Shown piece after piece: positions 18,770 to 26,841 of a stretch of 64,000 nt of DNA (position 1 is the first letter of the stretch; every line of letters begins with the position of its first letter). The DNA lies in the NCBI GenBank assembly GCA_027487795.1, contig JAIYCX010000039.1, positions 186,001-250,000 of the forward strand. Direction: 5' to 3'. The notes under the pieces are model-generated. The model was given only the letters and a program-made list of their open reading frames with translations. It ran no database searches and was not told the DNA's origin. Position numbers and translations under genes: made by a program. Source of the stretch: Pseudomonadota bacterium. Its GTDB lineage: Bacteria > Bdellovibrionota_C > UBA2361 > SZUA-149 > DAOLCO01.

Positions 18770-18775
18770 TTAACC

Positions 18776-19801
18776 TTGAAATCCATACTCTTAAATCTTT
18801 TTTTAACTTTCTTTTCTTTTTTAGTTTTATTTATTTTTATTGAGATTGGATTTCGGTTACTTCCATCAAAGCCAAGTGATACAAAATCATGGAATGATAG
18901 GCCGAGTTTTTATTTTGACCCTGAAGGATCTATTGATCACAGAGGGATGAATCATTCCGCAGTTAAACCTAAGGATACCTTTAGAATAGCAGTAGTGGGG
19001 GACTCATATAGTTTTGGTCCTTTTATGCAATATACAGACACTTTTGCATATAAACTTGGCCAGTTGTTAAATCAAAATAATACTACTCCTAAAGTTGAAG
19101 TAATAAATTATGGCATCTCTGGATATTCAACTTCTCATGAAGTTGAACTTGTTGAGAAAGCTTTAAGTGAAGAGGCAGATCTTATAATATTACAAGTTAC
19201 CTTAAATGACACTGAGGTTAAGCCATTTAGACCAAAAGGTGTAATTATTGCTACCAATAAGTACGGGGAAGTTACAATTACTCCTGAGATGAATCCAATA
19301 ATTAGTAAATCTAAATTTTTGTCTTTTATTGCTACCAGAGTTTATGCATATAAAAGTAAGTTTAGTTATCAAGATTATTTCTACTCCTTATACGATGAAA
19401 GAAATGAGAAAGGTGTTAATCTATTTAAAACATCTATTGCTAGTATGAAAAATTTAACTAGTAATAAAAAAGTACCGATTATGGGAGTACTTTTTCCTCT
19501 TTTTGGAGTGACTATAGATAAGAGCTATCCTTTTACTGGTATTCACGAGAAGATTAAGGATATTTTCAACAAAGAAGAGATAAAAATAGTGGATATTACT
19601 GATTCTTACACTAATATACCTACTCTTAGACTACAGGTCATCCCTGGTGTTGATTTTCATCCGAACGAAATAGGACATAGAATTGCTGCGGAAAGCATTT
19701 ATTCTTCTTTAATAGAATCTTCTCTAGTTCCGATGTCTTCTAAGATAAGACATACCTATAAGAATAGGAATCACTTAAAAAGAGAAGCTGCAGATAATTA
19801 G
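18776..19801 (+). CDS. SGNH/GDSL-family hydrolase, membrane anchored
   Basis: 341-aa protein with an N-terminal signal anchor (residues 6-25) and a periplasmic SGNH-hydrolase fold. Block I is VVGDSYSFG near residue 68 with the nucleophilic Ser. The block II Gly is NYGISGYST near 112. The Asn of block III is VTLNDTEV near 142. Block V is DFHPNEIGHRIAAESIY near 292 with the Asp and His. These enzymes de-acylate or acetylate glycans and lipids. SGNH genes commonly accompany the carbamoyltransferase-SxtJ-DUF5989 trio, so it probably acts on the same acceptor. The start is a TTG 6 nt after the lipoprotein stop. Confidence 0.85.
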   Translation: MKSILLNLFLTFFSFLVLFIFIEIGFRLLPSKPSDTKSWNDRPSFYFDPEGSIDHRGMNHSAVKPKDTFRIAVVGDSYSFGPFMQYTDTFAYKLGQLLNQNNTTPKVEVINYGISGYSTSHEVELVEKALSEEADLIILQVTLNDTEVKPFRPKGVIIATNKYGEVTITPEMNPIISKSKFLSFIATRVYAYKSKFSYQDYFYSLYDERNEKGVNLFKTSIASMKNLTSNKKVPIMGVLFPLFGVTIDKSYPFTGIHEKIKDIFNKEEIKIVDITDSYTNIPTLRLQVIPGVDFHPNEIGHRIAAESIYSSLIESSLVPMSSKIRHTYKNRNHLKREAADN

Positions 19802-19834
19802 TTAATTAGTGCAGTCAACGAAAACAGTTTTTTT

Positions 19835-20476
19835 ATGACATTAAAAATATATTTTCTTAGGCACGGTCAAACTGCATTAAGTAAGGATAACTTATTTTGT
19901 GGCTCAGGCTCAGATCCAGGACTTACTGATGAAGGTAAGGAAATGGCAAGACAGTTTGGAGAAGCTTATAAGTCTTTAGAGTGGAAAGCTATTTATACTA
20001 GCCCGTTAAAGCGTACTCATGAGACAGCTGAACCTATTCGATCAGCTTTAAATGCTCAATTAGTTATTAGGGAAGGTTTAAAAGAAATAGACTATGGTAA
20101 GTGGGAGGGCAAGTCTGTTGATCAAGTAGAAAAAGACTATCATGATGATTATATAAGATGGAAATCTGACCCAGCCTGGAATTCGCCTACCAATGGTGAA
20201 CAAGCAATTAAAATATCACAAAGAGCAACAGCAGTTGTTGAGGAAATAGTAAATAAGTACTCAGCAGGAAATGTTCTTGTAGTTTCTCATAAAGCAACTA
20301 TTCGAATTACAATATGCAGTTTACTTGGGATTGATGTTGGAAGATTTAGGGAAAGAATAGGTTGTCCAGTAGCTAGTCTTAGTATGGTAGAATTTGCACA
20401 ACGTGGACCTTTAATCCATACGATCGCAGATAGAAGCCATTTAAGTGAAAGATTAAGAATGTTAGAAGGGACTTAA
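19835..20476 (+). CDS. Histidine phosphatase family protein (phosphoglycerate-mutase-like)
   Basis: 213-aa cytoplasmic enzyme with the RHG signature FLRHGQTALSKDNLFCG (His10). The second arginine and catalytic context are IYTSPLKRTHETAEPI near 55-70. The acidic general acid lies in LKEIDYGKWEGKS near 85, and the second His in VVSHKATIRI near 150. This layout is typical of CobC/GpmB/SixA-like phosphatases rather than true glycolytic mutase. The substrate cannot be inferred. It converges with the methyltransferase gene, with a 4-nt overlap. Confidence 0.9.
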   Translation: MTLKIYFLRHGQTALSKDNLFCGSGSDPGLTDEGKEMARQFGEAYKSLEWKAIYTSPLKRTHETAEPIRSALNAQLVIREGLKEIDYGKWEGKSVDQVEKDYHDDYIRWKSDPAWNSPTNGEQAIKISQRATAVVEEIVNKYSAGNVLVVSHKATIRITICSLLGIDVGRFRERIGCPVASLSMVEFAQRGPLIHTIADRSHLSERLRMLEGT

Positions 20477-21684
20477 CGTCTTCCCATAATACATATATTT
20501 CTAGGCGAAATTTTGGGATCAAAACATTCAAATACATTAGAATCATATCCAGCTTCTTTCAAGTAAAGTCCTCTATCTAGAGCAATATATAATTCTACTG
20601 CTCTAGAAAAAATACTTCGTATCGCATTAACTGCGATCATTTCTTTGACCATTTCTTGTTTCTTTTTATTATTATGGAAATCTATTAGGTCTTTTCTATG
20701 ATCCTCGCCTTTGATTCCTAAAGTATCAAGTCTAGAAATTGCATAGTCTTCAAAAGATTTTTCGTATTCTTTTGGCTTCAATCCACCTACAGCAATAAAC
20801 TCGAGTCCTAAAACTTCTTTAAGATAAATATGCAATAAATATCTATATTTTTTAACATTTATTGAAAATATAAAACTATCTAAATCTGTTTCTATACCTC
20901 TTGCAGCAAGTAATAAGCTTGGGCCGCTTAGTTCTATGTTAGATAATTTAGCCTGTTGTGATATCCCGTATTTGTATCCTTTTGTTTTATAGTAACAACA
21001 ACCTACATTTAAAATTAATCTAGCATCTGTTTCTACAGCTATTTGTAATTGTAGATCAGATAAATGTGAACATGTATGTATTCCTATTATTAGATCAGAT
21101 TCTTTTATTTGATTATAAACTTCTTCTTTTATGAAGTTTAAATCATGATTTAAAAAACTAATATTACAATTTCCATGTTTTAGAAATCTCGCTAAACCGT
21201 TCTCTTGTATTTTGCTATCGTTATCAATAGATAATACTTTAGCATCAAGAATATTTGCTAGGCTATTAGCAAGGTAACCAGCCCCTCCACAGCAGTCTGT
21301 TATTTTATTTATTTTAATTTGACGATGTTCTGATAGTAATACTTGTATAACTTTTTCTACTTCGTATTTTTTCTTAGGCGTCATATACCTAGATTGTAAG
21401 ATATTTAGTGAGAAATCACTTTTTTGAATTTTACTTAAGGAGGTTATCTCTCTTAAAAGTCTTACTAAATTACCAGAGCAAGTTGACTGAGAACCTAAAT
21501 TATCTTGTCTTAATGTAGAGAATATCTCCTCGGTAGTTAGTGGAATAATTTCGTCAAATAATTTTTCAGGTATATGTTGTAAATGGTTAGGGTATTCATA
21601 AATCGTTTCCATACTCCAGATGTTCTTATACTCATGCAGTACTGGAATTAGATTATCCCATAATTTATTAACTTCTTTAGACAA
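20473..21684 (-). CDS. METTL25/RRNAD1-like SAM-dependent methyltransferase
   Basis: 403-aa protein of the Methyltransf_32 type (PF13679). Recognisable blocks are YMTPKKKYEVEKV near 110 (the family's M-xx-KK-hEv helix), a SAM-binding ITDCCGGAGYLANSLA near 133-148, IGIHTCSHLSDLQLQ near 200, LNVGCCYYKTKGYK near 225, and the C-terminal ALDRGLYLKEAGYDSNVF followed by FDPKISPRNICIMGRR. That C-terminus closely resembles eukaryotic METTL25/METTL25B proteins as I remember them. The start is TTG with GGGGA about 8 nt upstream. It is probably a monocistron. Target unknown (RNA or protein). Confidence 0.72.
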   Translation of the reverse strand: MSKEVNKLWDNLIPVLHEYKNIWSMETIYEYPNHLQHIPEKLFDEIIPLTTEEIFSTLRQDNLGSQSTCSGNLVRLLREITSLSKIQKSDFSLNILQSRYMTPKKKYEVEKVIQVLLSEHRQIKINKITDCCGGAGYLANSLANILDAKVLSIDNDSKIQENGLARFLKHGNCNISFLNHDLNFIKEEVYNQIKESDLIIGIHTCSHLSDLQLQIAVETDARLILNVGCCYYKTKGYKYGISQQAKLSNIELSGPSLLLAARGIETDLDSFIFSINVKKYRYLLHIYLKEVLGLEFIAVGGLKPKEYEKSFEDYAISRLDTLGIKGEDHRKDLIDFHNNKKKQEMVKEMIAVNAIRSIFSRAVELYIALDRGLYLKEAGYDSNVFECFDPKISPRNICIMGRR

Positions 21685-21759
21685 CTATTATTTCCCCTTA
21701 TTTATTAAAGATAAGAGATACTATATGTAGTCATTAATAATAAAATATTTTTACCACTT

Positions 21760-22968
21760 TTGATCCATAATTTTACAGATTTAGAGCCTAAAGTTAAAAG
21801 GACTCTTTTAATAGACGTATTTAGATCTGTCTTTAATGGGATCATTGAGACATCAAGCGCATTCTTTATTTTACTTTTAGGTAAAATTTTTCAATCAGGC
21901 TTTATAGAAAAAAGTATTGCCACTTCTGGGGTGTCTTTTGGCTTGATACTTACTCCGTTTGTTATTTTCTTTGCTAGCAGATTAAAAGTTAACCCTTCAA
22001 AGTCTATTGGTTGGATGTTAGTTCTTTCATCTTTATTTGCAGCAAGTAGTTCTTTATTTAATAGTGGAATATTAGTTGCGGTATCTTTAGCCCTAGCTTT
22101 AGCAATCTGGGCTTCTTGTATCCCATTTCAAACTGAGATCTATTCATCAAATTATTCGGAAGATATGCGAGGCAAGCTTTTTTCGATAGCTCAGTTTTTT
22201 AAATTTTTATCAGTTATTTATTTTGGACATTTATTAGGCGAATTATTGGGAAGTGATTCATATAATTATAAATATCTTCCAATGATTTATGCTATCTGTT
22301 TTTTGGTTTTAGGACTAACTGCTTTTTTATATCCTTGCGCTGGAAGCAGATTCGAAAATAAAGAAGTTAAATTTTTGTCTGGATTCAATGCTTTAAAAAC
22401 AGATAAGTATTTCAGACTAATTATAATTAGCTGGATGTTACTTGGTTTAGGTACTTTGATGCTTTTCCCTCTAAGGGTTGAATATCTATCAAATCCTCGT
22501 TTTGGATTTTCAATGAACGAGAGTAATATTTCCTTACTTGTTTTAATAATTCCAAATTTTATGAGGCTAATTTTTACTTTTTTTTGGGGTTATTTGTTTG
22601 ATAAGATTAATTTCTTCAGAATGCGAATGATTATTAATCTATTATTTGTTTTTTCTGCATTAACTTTTTTTCTAGTTTCTAGTTTTAATTTTTTAGTACT
22701 AGCTAGTATCTTATTTGGAATTTCTGTATCGGGTGGGGATGTCGCTTGGAATTTATGGACGACAAAATTTGCTCCACCAGGAAAGAATTCTATATATATG
22801 TCTGTTCATACTTTCTTTACAGGTATCAGAGGTATTATCTCACCTCTTGTAGCATTTAAAATGTCAGAAACTTATGGTCACATTTCTGCTTTGAGCCTAG
22901 CTTTAATATTTATTCTTGTTTCTACTGCGGTTATCTATAAAGAGAGGAATGTAAGAACATTCTTATAG
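21760..22968 (+). CDS. MFS transporter
   Basis: 402-aa polytopic inner-membrane protein with about 12 hydrophobic segments and the general layout of the major facilitator superfamily. A short basic loop between helices 2 and 3 (SRLKVNPSK) and NPRFGFSMNESNISLL between the halves are visible. FGISVSGGDVAWNLWTTKFAPPG in the second half resembles the MFS subgroup that includes uncharacterised permeases. The start is a TTG; a TATTTT box lies 8 nt before it. The substrate is unknown. It overlaps the convergent gene at its 3' end by 6 nt. Confidence 0.82.
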   Translation: MIHNFTDLEPKVKRTLLIDVFRSVFNGIIETSSAFFILLLGKIFQSGFIEKSIATSGVSFGLILTPFVIFFASRLKVNPSKSIGWMLVLSSLFAASSSLFNSGILVAVSLALALAIWASCIPFQTEIYSSNYSEDMRGKLFSIAQFFKFLSVIYFGHLLGELLGSDSYNYKYLPMIYAICFLVLGLTAFLYPCAGSRFENKEVKFLSGFNALKTDKYFRLIIISWMLLGLGTLMLFPLRVEYLSNPRFGFSMNESNISLLVLIIPNFMRLIFTFFWGYLFDKINFFRMRMIINLLFVFSALTFFLVSSFNFLVLASILFGISVSGGDVAWNLWTTKFAPPGKNSIYMSVHTFFTGIRGIISPLVAFKMSETYGHISALSLALIFILVSTAVIYKERNVRTFL

Positions 22969-23421
22969 GTAAGCTTTCGCCCAAGAGTTTTTTATTTCTT
23001 TGATAAAATCTTCAGTGCCTTCTGATTTTACTGTGATACTAGAGAAGTCGATCATTAAATTTTCAGGAAGGATTTTCTGCTCAAGGATTTCATTTTTTAA
23101 ATTTGATCTTTTAATCTCAGTAAAATTATTGTTTATCATAATTGGTACAGAGCTTTCGTCGAGAAATTCAATTGATTTAGTCTGACAAATACTTTTTATG
23201 CTTTTAGCCATATTATCGATAGAACAGCCGCTAGCGCTAACTTCAGACTCATCAACTATGATTTCAAGTACTTGTTGCATGTGTATTTTGGCCGAACTTG
23301 TTAAAGAGGCCCCATGAGCTTTCCATGAATTTAGGAATGCAGACAACTCTGACATGAGAATATCCTTTTCCCCATCAGTAATTTTACTCTTAAAACAGAA
23401 AATCCAGCGCTTTTTTGACAT
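22963..23421 (-). CDS. Small conserved protein (Bacteroidetes-type family mislabelled 'ABC transporter ATPase')
   Basis: About 152 aa, soluble. The segment LNSWKAHGASLTSS, then IIVDESEVSASGCSIDNM, resembles a roughly 160-aa family common in Bacteroidetes that often carries the misleading name ABC transporter ATPase; it has no Walker motif. The ending NSWAKAYL also fits that family's aromatic C-terminus. Function is unknown. The ATG at 23421 (MSKKRWIFCF) is preferred over TTG/ATG codons 9-12 nt earlier. Recognition is from memory of the motif and needs a profile search. Confidence 0.6.
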   Translation of the reverse strand: MSKKRWIFCFKSKITDGEKDILMSELSAFLNSWKAHGASLTSSAKIHMQQVLEIIVDESEVSASGCSIDNMAKSIKSICQTKSIEFLDESSVPIMINNNFTEIKRSNLKNEILEQKILPENLMIDFSSITVKSEGTEDFIKEIKNSWAKAYL

Positions 23422-23530
23422 AATTTGCATCAAACAGTTTAACTAATATGAACTATCATATCTTATTTATTGCCTAGCTCAAAGTCTGTTCATGTGGCAA
23501 TCTATATAAGTAATGAATAATAGGGAATTT

Positions 23531-24397
23531 ATGACTCTGAAGATTTTAGCTAGAACTGCTTTTTTAACCAGTTTACTATTACTAGAAGTTGCACAAGCAC
23601 AAGTTACAACTTTTGGAGGAGATCCAGATAGATTTAAAGGTGATGGGGATCTAGAGCCACCTCTATGCGATCTTAATATCCCTACTACCGCAACAGCGCC
23701 TTTTTTTATTACATGGAGTTGTAGTGATAATAATAGTCCAAATGATGATTTAAGATCTGAAGTTTGGATTAAAGCCAAAGGTGAAACTATACCTAAGAAA
23801 GTTGCTGACTTTTTTGGTTTTCCTGCATCGGTTCAAGTTACTGAAGGATTACTTAATTCGCTGAAGTCAGTAGCTGCAGATAGTACAAGTTCTAGTACAT
23901 CAGATTCAATAACTGAGGTCTCAACTTTTTCCAGTTTATTGCCTATAGAAATAAAATTGCTAGTTAGAGACAGAGGCGGTGCTTCTGCTATATCTAAAGT
24001 TATCATAGTTCAAAGTGAATCAAGTAGTAATACTGATACTACAGAACTATCAAGTTGTGACTTAAGTATTTCAACCCCTGCTACTGAAGCTACGGATAGT
24101 ACTGTTGGTAGTGCATCTTTATCAGCTGAAGTAAGTGATTTAACAGTGACCAGTAGCTCTGGAGTTATTACAGCAAGTAATATTTTTAGTTTTTCTAATT
24201 GTGAGATTGATGAACTTTGTAAAGATGATTTGTTATTCAGTTTAGTAACTAATGAATCAACTAATTCTTTCTCTTTGTTGTCAGGTAACACTTCTATAGT
24301 ACAGTCTAGTTTAACTGCTAGCAGTGGTAATATTTATACAGGAACATCTAGCACTACTGAATCTGGCGATTTGAATATCAGTCTTACTTGTAAGTAA
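23531..24397 (+). CDS. Secreted Ser/Thr-rich protein of unknown function
   Basis: About 288 aa. The N-terminus is a Sec signal peptide (LARTAFLTSLLLLEVAQA, cleavage before QVTT). The mature part contains an Ig-like beta pattern (APFFITWSCSDNNSPNDDLRSEVW, IEIKLLVRDRGGASAISKVIIVQ) and long Ser/Thr-rich stretches. Paired cysteines occur near both ends. The ATG at 23531 has AGGGA 4 nt upstream; an earlier ATG at 23513 has no ribosome-binding site. It ends 14 nt inside the 3' end of the convergent hemY. An adhesin or other surface protein is possible but unproven. Confidence 0.7.
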   Translation: MTLKILARTAFLTSLLLLEVAQAQVTTFGGDPDRFKGDGDLEPPLCDLNIPTTATAPFFITWSCSDNNSPNDDLRSEVWIKAKGETIPKKVADFFGFPASVQVTEGLLNSLKSVAADSTSSSTSDSITEVSTFSSLLPIEIKLLVRDRGGASAISKVIIVQSESSSNTDTTELSSCDLSISTPATEATDSTVGSASLSAEVSDLTVTSSSGVITASNIFSFSNCEIDELCKDDLLFSLVTNESTNSFSLLSGNTSIVQSSLTASSGNIYTGTSSTTESGDLNISLTCK

Positions 24398-25769
24398 GGT
24401 CCCATTTCAAATCATTAGCTATCTTTAATGATTTTCTAACTAGATGGGGTAAGCTTACTCCATCTAAATAGTTACTATGTAATATAATATTAGAATTAAT
24501 AATCAGTGATTCTATTTTGCTGATTAATTCAAAGTGACCAACTTCATATAGCGGTATTCCATCTTCCCAGTATTTTATATTCAATACTTTGGGATCATTT
24601 TCTAGCTTAAGAATTTCTTTTAAATCTGAGAGAGCTCGATTAAGGTTTTCTTCATCATGTACATCAGCGAATTCTTTATAAACACTACCACCAATGAATA
24701 AAGTTAATAAGTCATGATCAGGGAAAGAATACTCGGACTGAAAAATAGAACTTGAATAAATTACTCCAAGTAATGCTTTACTATGCCCTGGAGGAATTAA
24801 AACACCAAAACCATTTCGTTCAACTTTTTTATCACTCTGGGGTATTACACAATGTACAACACTCAAAGGAGAGTATTTAATTTTATTTAGTAATTCTATT
24901 AATTGAGTATAATCACTTTTATGTTTTGTTAAGATATTTGAGACACTTTTTGTCGGACAGCAGAAAATTATTTTAGAATAAGCTAGTGAATTTTCAAGAT
25001 CTACGGATTTATATTTTATTTCATTTTCAGAAATAGAAATTATCTCACAATTGTAAATAAAATCTTTTGAAAGATTGTCTGCAAGTTTGTTTGTGAGAGT
25101 AGTAAGTCCTTTTTTAAGATAGGCAACTTTTGATTTCCCAATACGGCTCTTTTTTCCTTTATTTTTTTTAAATAATATTTTTAAAAAAGAGCTTCCATTA
25201 GCTTCCGCTAATAATAGTTCTGGAAATAAACATTTAGCTGAAAGCTCGCTAGTATTTGCAGCCCAAACTCCTACTAAAGCTGGTGAGATTAATTCTTCAA
25301 CTATTTTTTTGCTAAATCGAGTAGCGAAAAGTTCATATATGCTTTTATCTTTTAGTTCTTTTTTTTCTTTAATAGTGACACTACTTTTTAATAAATCTTT
25401 CATTATTAATATAAAGTCAGTAAAAGAAAAGGCCCCGTTTAGTAGAGTTTTTAATAAGTTTTTAGAAAACTTCCTATGAAATTGTTCTTTTGGGCTAGCA
25501 ATCGCTCTTGTTCCGTTCGGATCAATTGGAAATAAAATTTCATTATCGAGATCTAAATCTTTAATTAACTTATTTAATTCAGGTTCTAATAAGAAAGTTT
25601 GTGGACCAATATTCAGCGTGTTCTCAAGTTTAATTTTAGAATCTATTACTCCACCTGGTCTATCTTTTTGTTCTAGTATTTTATAATTTATCCCCAGTGA
25701 TTTAAGAGCCCAGGCTAATGTTAGTCCACTGATTCCTCCACCAATAATAACGACTGTTTTGGATTTCAA
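24384..25769 (-). CDS. hemY: Protoporphyrinogen/coproporphyrinogen oxidase, HemY type
   Basis: FAD-dependent oxidase of late heme biosynthesis (461 aa). The FAD-binding N-terminus is VVIIGGGISGLTLAWALKSLG with the downstream acidic residue in KILEQKDRPGGVIDS. LLEPELNKLIKDLDLDNE and FATRFSKKIVEELISPALVGVWAANTSELSAKCLFPEL match the family's substrate-domain blocks. The C-terminal segment NIILHSNYLDGVSLPHLVRKS is the second FAD contact. It begins 4 nt after the hemE stop, so the two form a heme operon. Whether it uses protoporphyrinogen or coproporphyrinogen cannot be read from the sequence. Confidence 0.92.
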   Translation of the reverse strand: MKSKTVVIIGGGISGLTLAWALKSLGINYKILEQKDRPGGVIDSKIKLENTLNIGPQTFLLEPELNKLIKDLDLDNEILFPIDPNGTRAIASPKEQFHRKFSKNLLKTLLNGAFSFTDFILIMKDLLKSSVTIKEKKELKDKSIYELFATRFSKKIVEELISPALVGVWAANTSELSAKCLFPELLLAEANGSSFLKILFKKNKGKKSRIGKSKVAYLKKGLTTLTNKLADNLSKDFIYNCEIISISENEIKYKSVDLENSLAYSKIIFCCPTKSVSNILTKHKSDYTQLIELLNKIKYSPLSVVHCVIPQSDKKVERNGFGVLIPPGHSKALLGVIYSSSIFQSEYSFPDHDLLTLFIGGSVYKEFADVHDEENLNRALSDLKEILKLENDPKVLNIKYWEDGIPLYEVGHFELISKIESLIINSNIILHSNYLDGVSLPHLVRKSLKIANDLKWDLTYK

Positions 25770-25773
25770 TCTT

Positions 25774-26802
25774 TTAACTTAAGTTTTTGATTTCGCTTAG
25801 TAAGCTTTGCACTGCTTCTGTAGGAGTTTGAGGTAGTATTCCATGACCTAGATTGGCAATAATTCTACCACTCTGCAGAAAAGGAGTATAAGTGTCACGA
25901 ACTAATTTTTTTATGTCTTCACTAGCTTTGAAAAGTGAAGTCGGATCAATGTTACCTTGAAGTAATATATCATTAGGTATTATTTTACTAAGTTCTAATA
26001 AGTTTATTTTCCAATCTACGCTTAGTACTCTAGGTTGATACTCTGAGATAATTTTAAGGATATTTATATCCGATTGAGCGTATATAATAACAGGAATGTT
26101 TTTTTCTTTTAGTTTTGTTACTATTTTTTTAATCCACTTTCCGCTTAGATTCTCATATTCGTTAACTGATAGTAAACTTGCCCAGGTATCAAATATTTGT
26201 ACCGCATCGGCACCGCTATTTGAGCATTCTATTAAGTAGTTGATTGTGATTTCTGTGATCTTTTCACAAAGATTTTCAAATGCTTCTGGAAATTTTGCTG
26301 CAAAAATTTTAGTCCCCAAATGCTGCTTGTAAATACCTTGATGAATTAAGTAGCATGCAAGTGTCCAAGGAGAGGCAGCAAATCCCAGTAATGCTTTATG
26401 TGGTATTTCAGATCTAATAATTTTTAATGCATCGAATATATATTGGTTAGTTTCTTTAATATCTTTAATATTAATTTTAAAAATATCTTCAGGACTTTTA
26501 ATTGGATTTTCTAGTACTGGACCAGGGTTAAATTCAAATGAAAAACCCAGGGCTTTGCTTGGGCTCATAATGTCCGCAAATAGTATTGCTGCATCAAGTT
26601 CCTTGTATCTTTGTAGTGGTTGTAAAGTGACCGTCGCTGCTAATTCTGGGTTTTCTGATAATTGATTAAATGAATATTTTTCTTTAAGTTCCCGATATTC
26701 TGGAAGATATCTACCAGCTTGTCTCATTAGCCATACAGGAATATCGGTCTTATTTGTGCCTTCTAGGGTAGATTTTAATATATGATTTTTTAAATTGGTC
26801 AT
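25774..26802 (-). CDS. hemE: Uroporphyrinogen III decarboxylase
   Basis: Converts uroporphyrinogen III to coproporphyrinogen III. Signatures are PVWLMRQAGRYLPEYRE near residue 22, ILFADIMSPSKALG near 69, GFAASPWTLACYL near 133, and the C-terminal LQGNIDPTSLF and ILPQTPTEAV. With the ATG at 26802 the protein is 342 aa, the usual length. An open extension to 26874 would add a hydrophobic leader foreign to this soluble enzyme and would run into the divergent trhO gene. The two divergent start codons are then only 39 nt apart. Confidence 0.95.
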   Translation of the reverse strand: MTNLKNHILKSTLEGTNKTDIPVWLMRQAGRYLPEYRELKEKYSFNQLSENPELAATVTLQPLQRYKELDAAILFADIMSPSKALGFSFEFNPGPVLENPIKSPEDIFKINIKDIKETNQYIFDALKIIRSEIPHKALLGFAASPWTLACYLIHQGIYKQHLGTKIFAAKFPEAFENLCEKITEITINYLIECSNSGADAVQIFDTWASLLSVNEYENLSGKWIKKIVTKLKEKNIPVIIYAQSDINILKIISEYQPRVLSVDWKINLLELSKIIPNDILLQGNIDPTSLFKASEDIKKLVRDTYTPFLQSGRIIANLGHGILPQTPTEAVQSLLSEIKNLS

Positions 26803-26841
26803 AAATATGGAAAAAGTTACAATATATAGTATAAATATAGC
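26803..26841. promoter_or_regulatory. Compact divergent promoter between hemE and trhO
   Basis: Thirty-nine base pairs must hold the initiation signals of both genes. TAGTAT and TATAAA boxes lie 9 and 6 nt before the trhO ATG. No Shine-Dalgarno sequence is visible on either side. With such a short gap each -35 region would have to lie within or next to the opposite gene's promoter. Confidence 0.45.
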
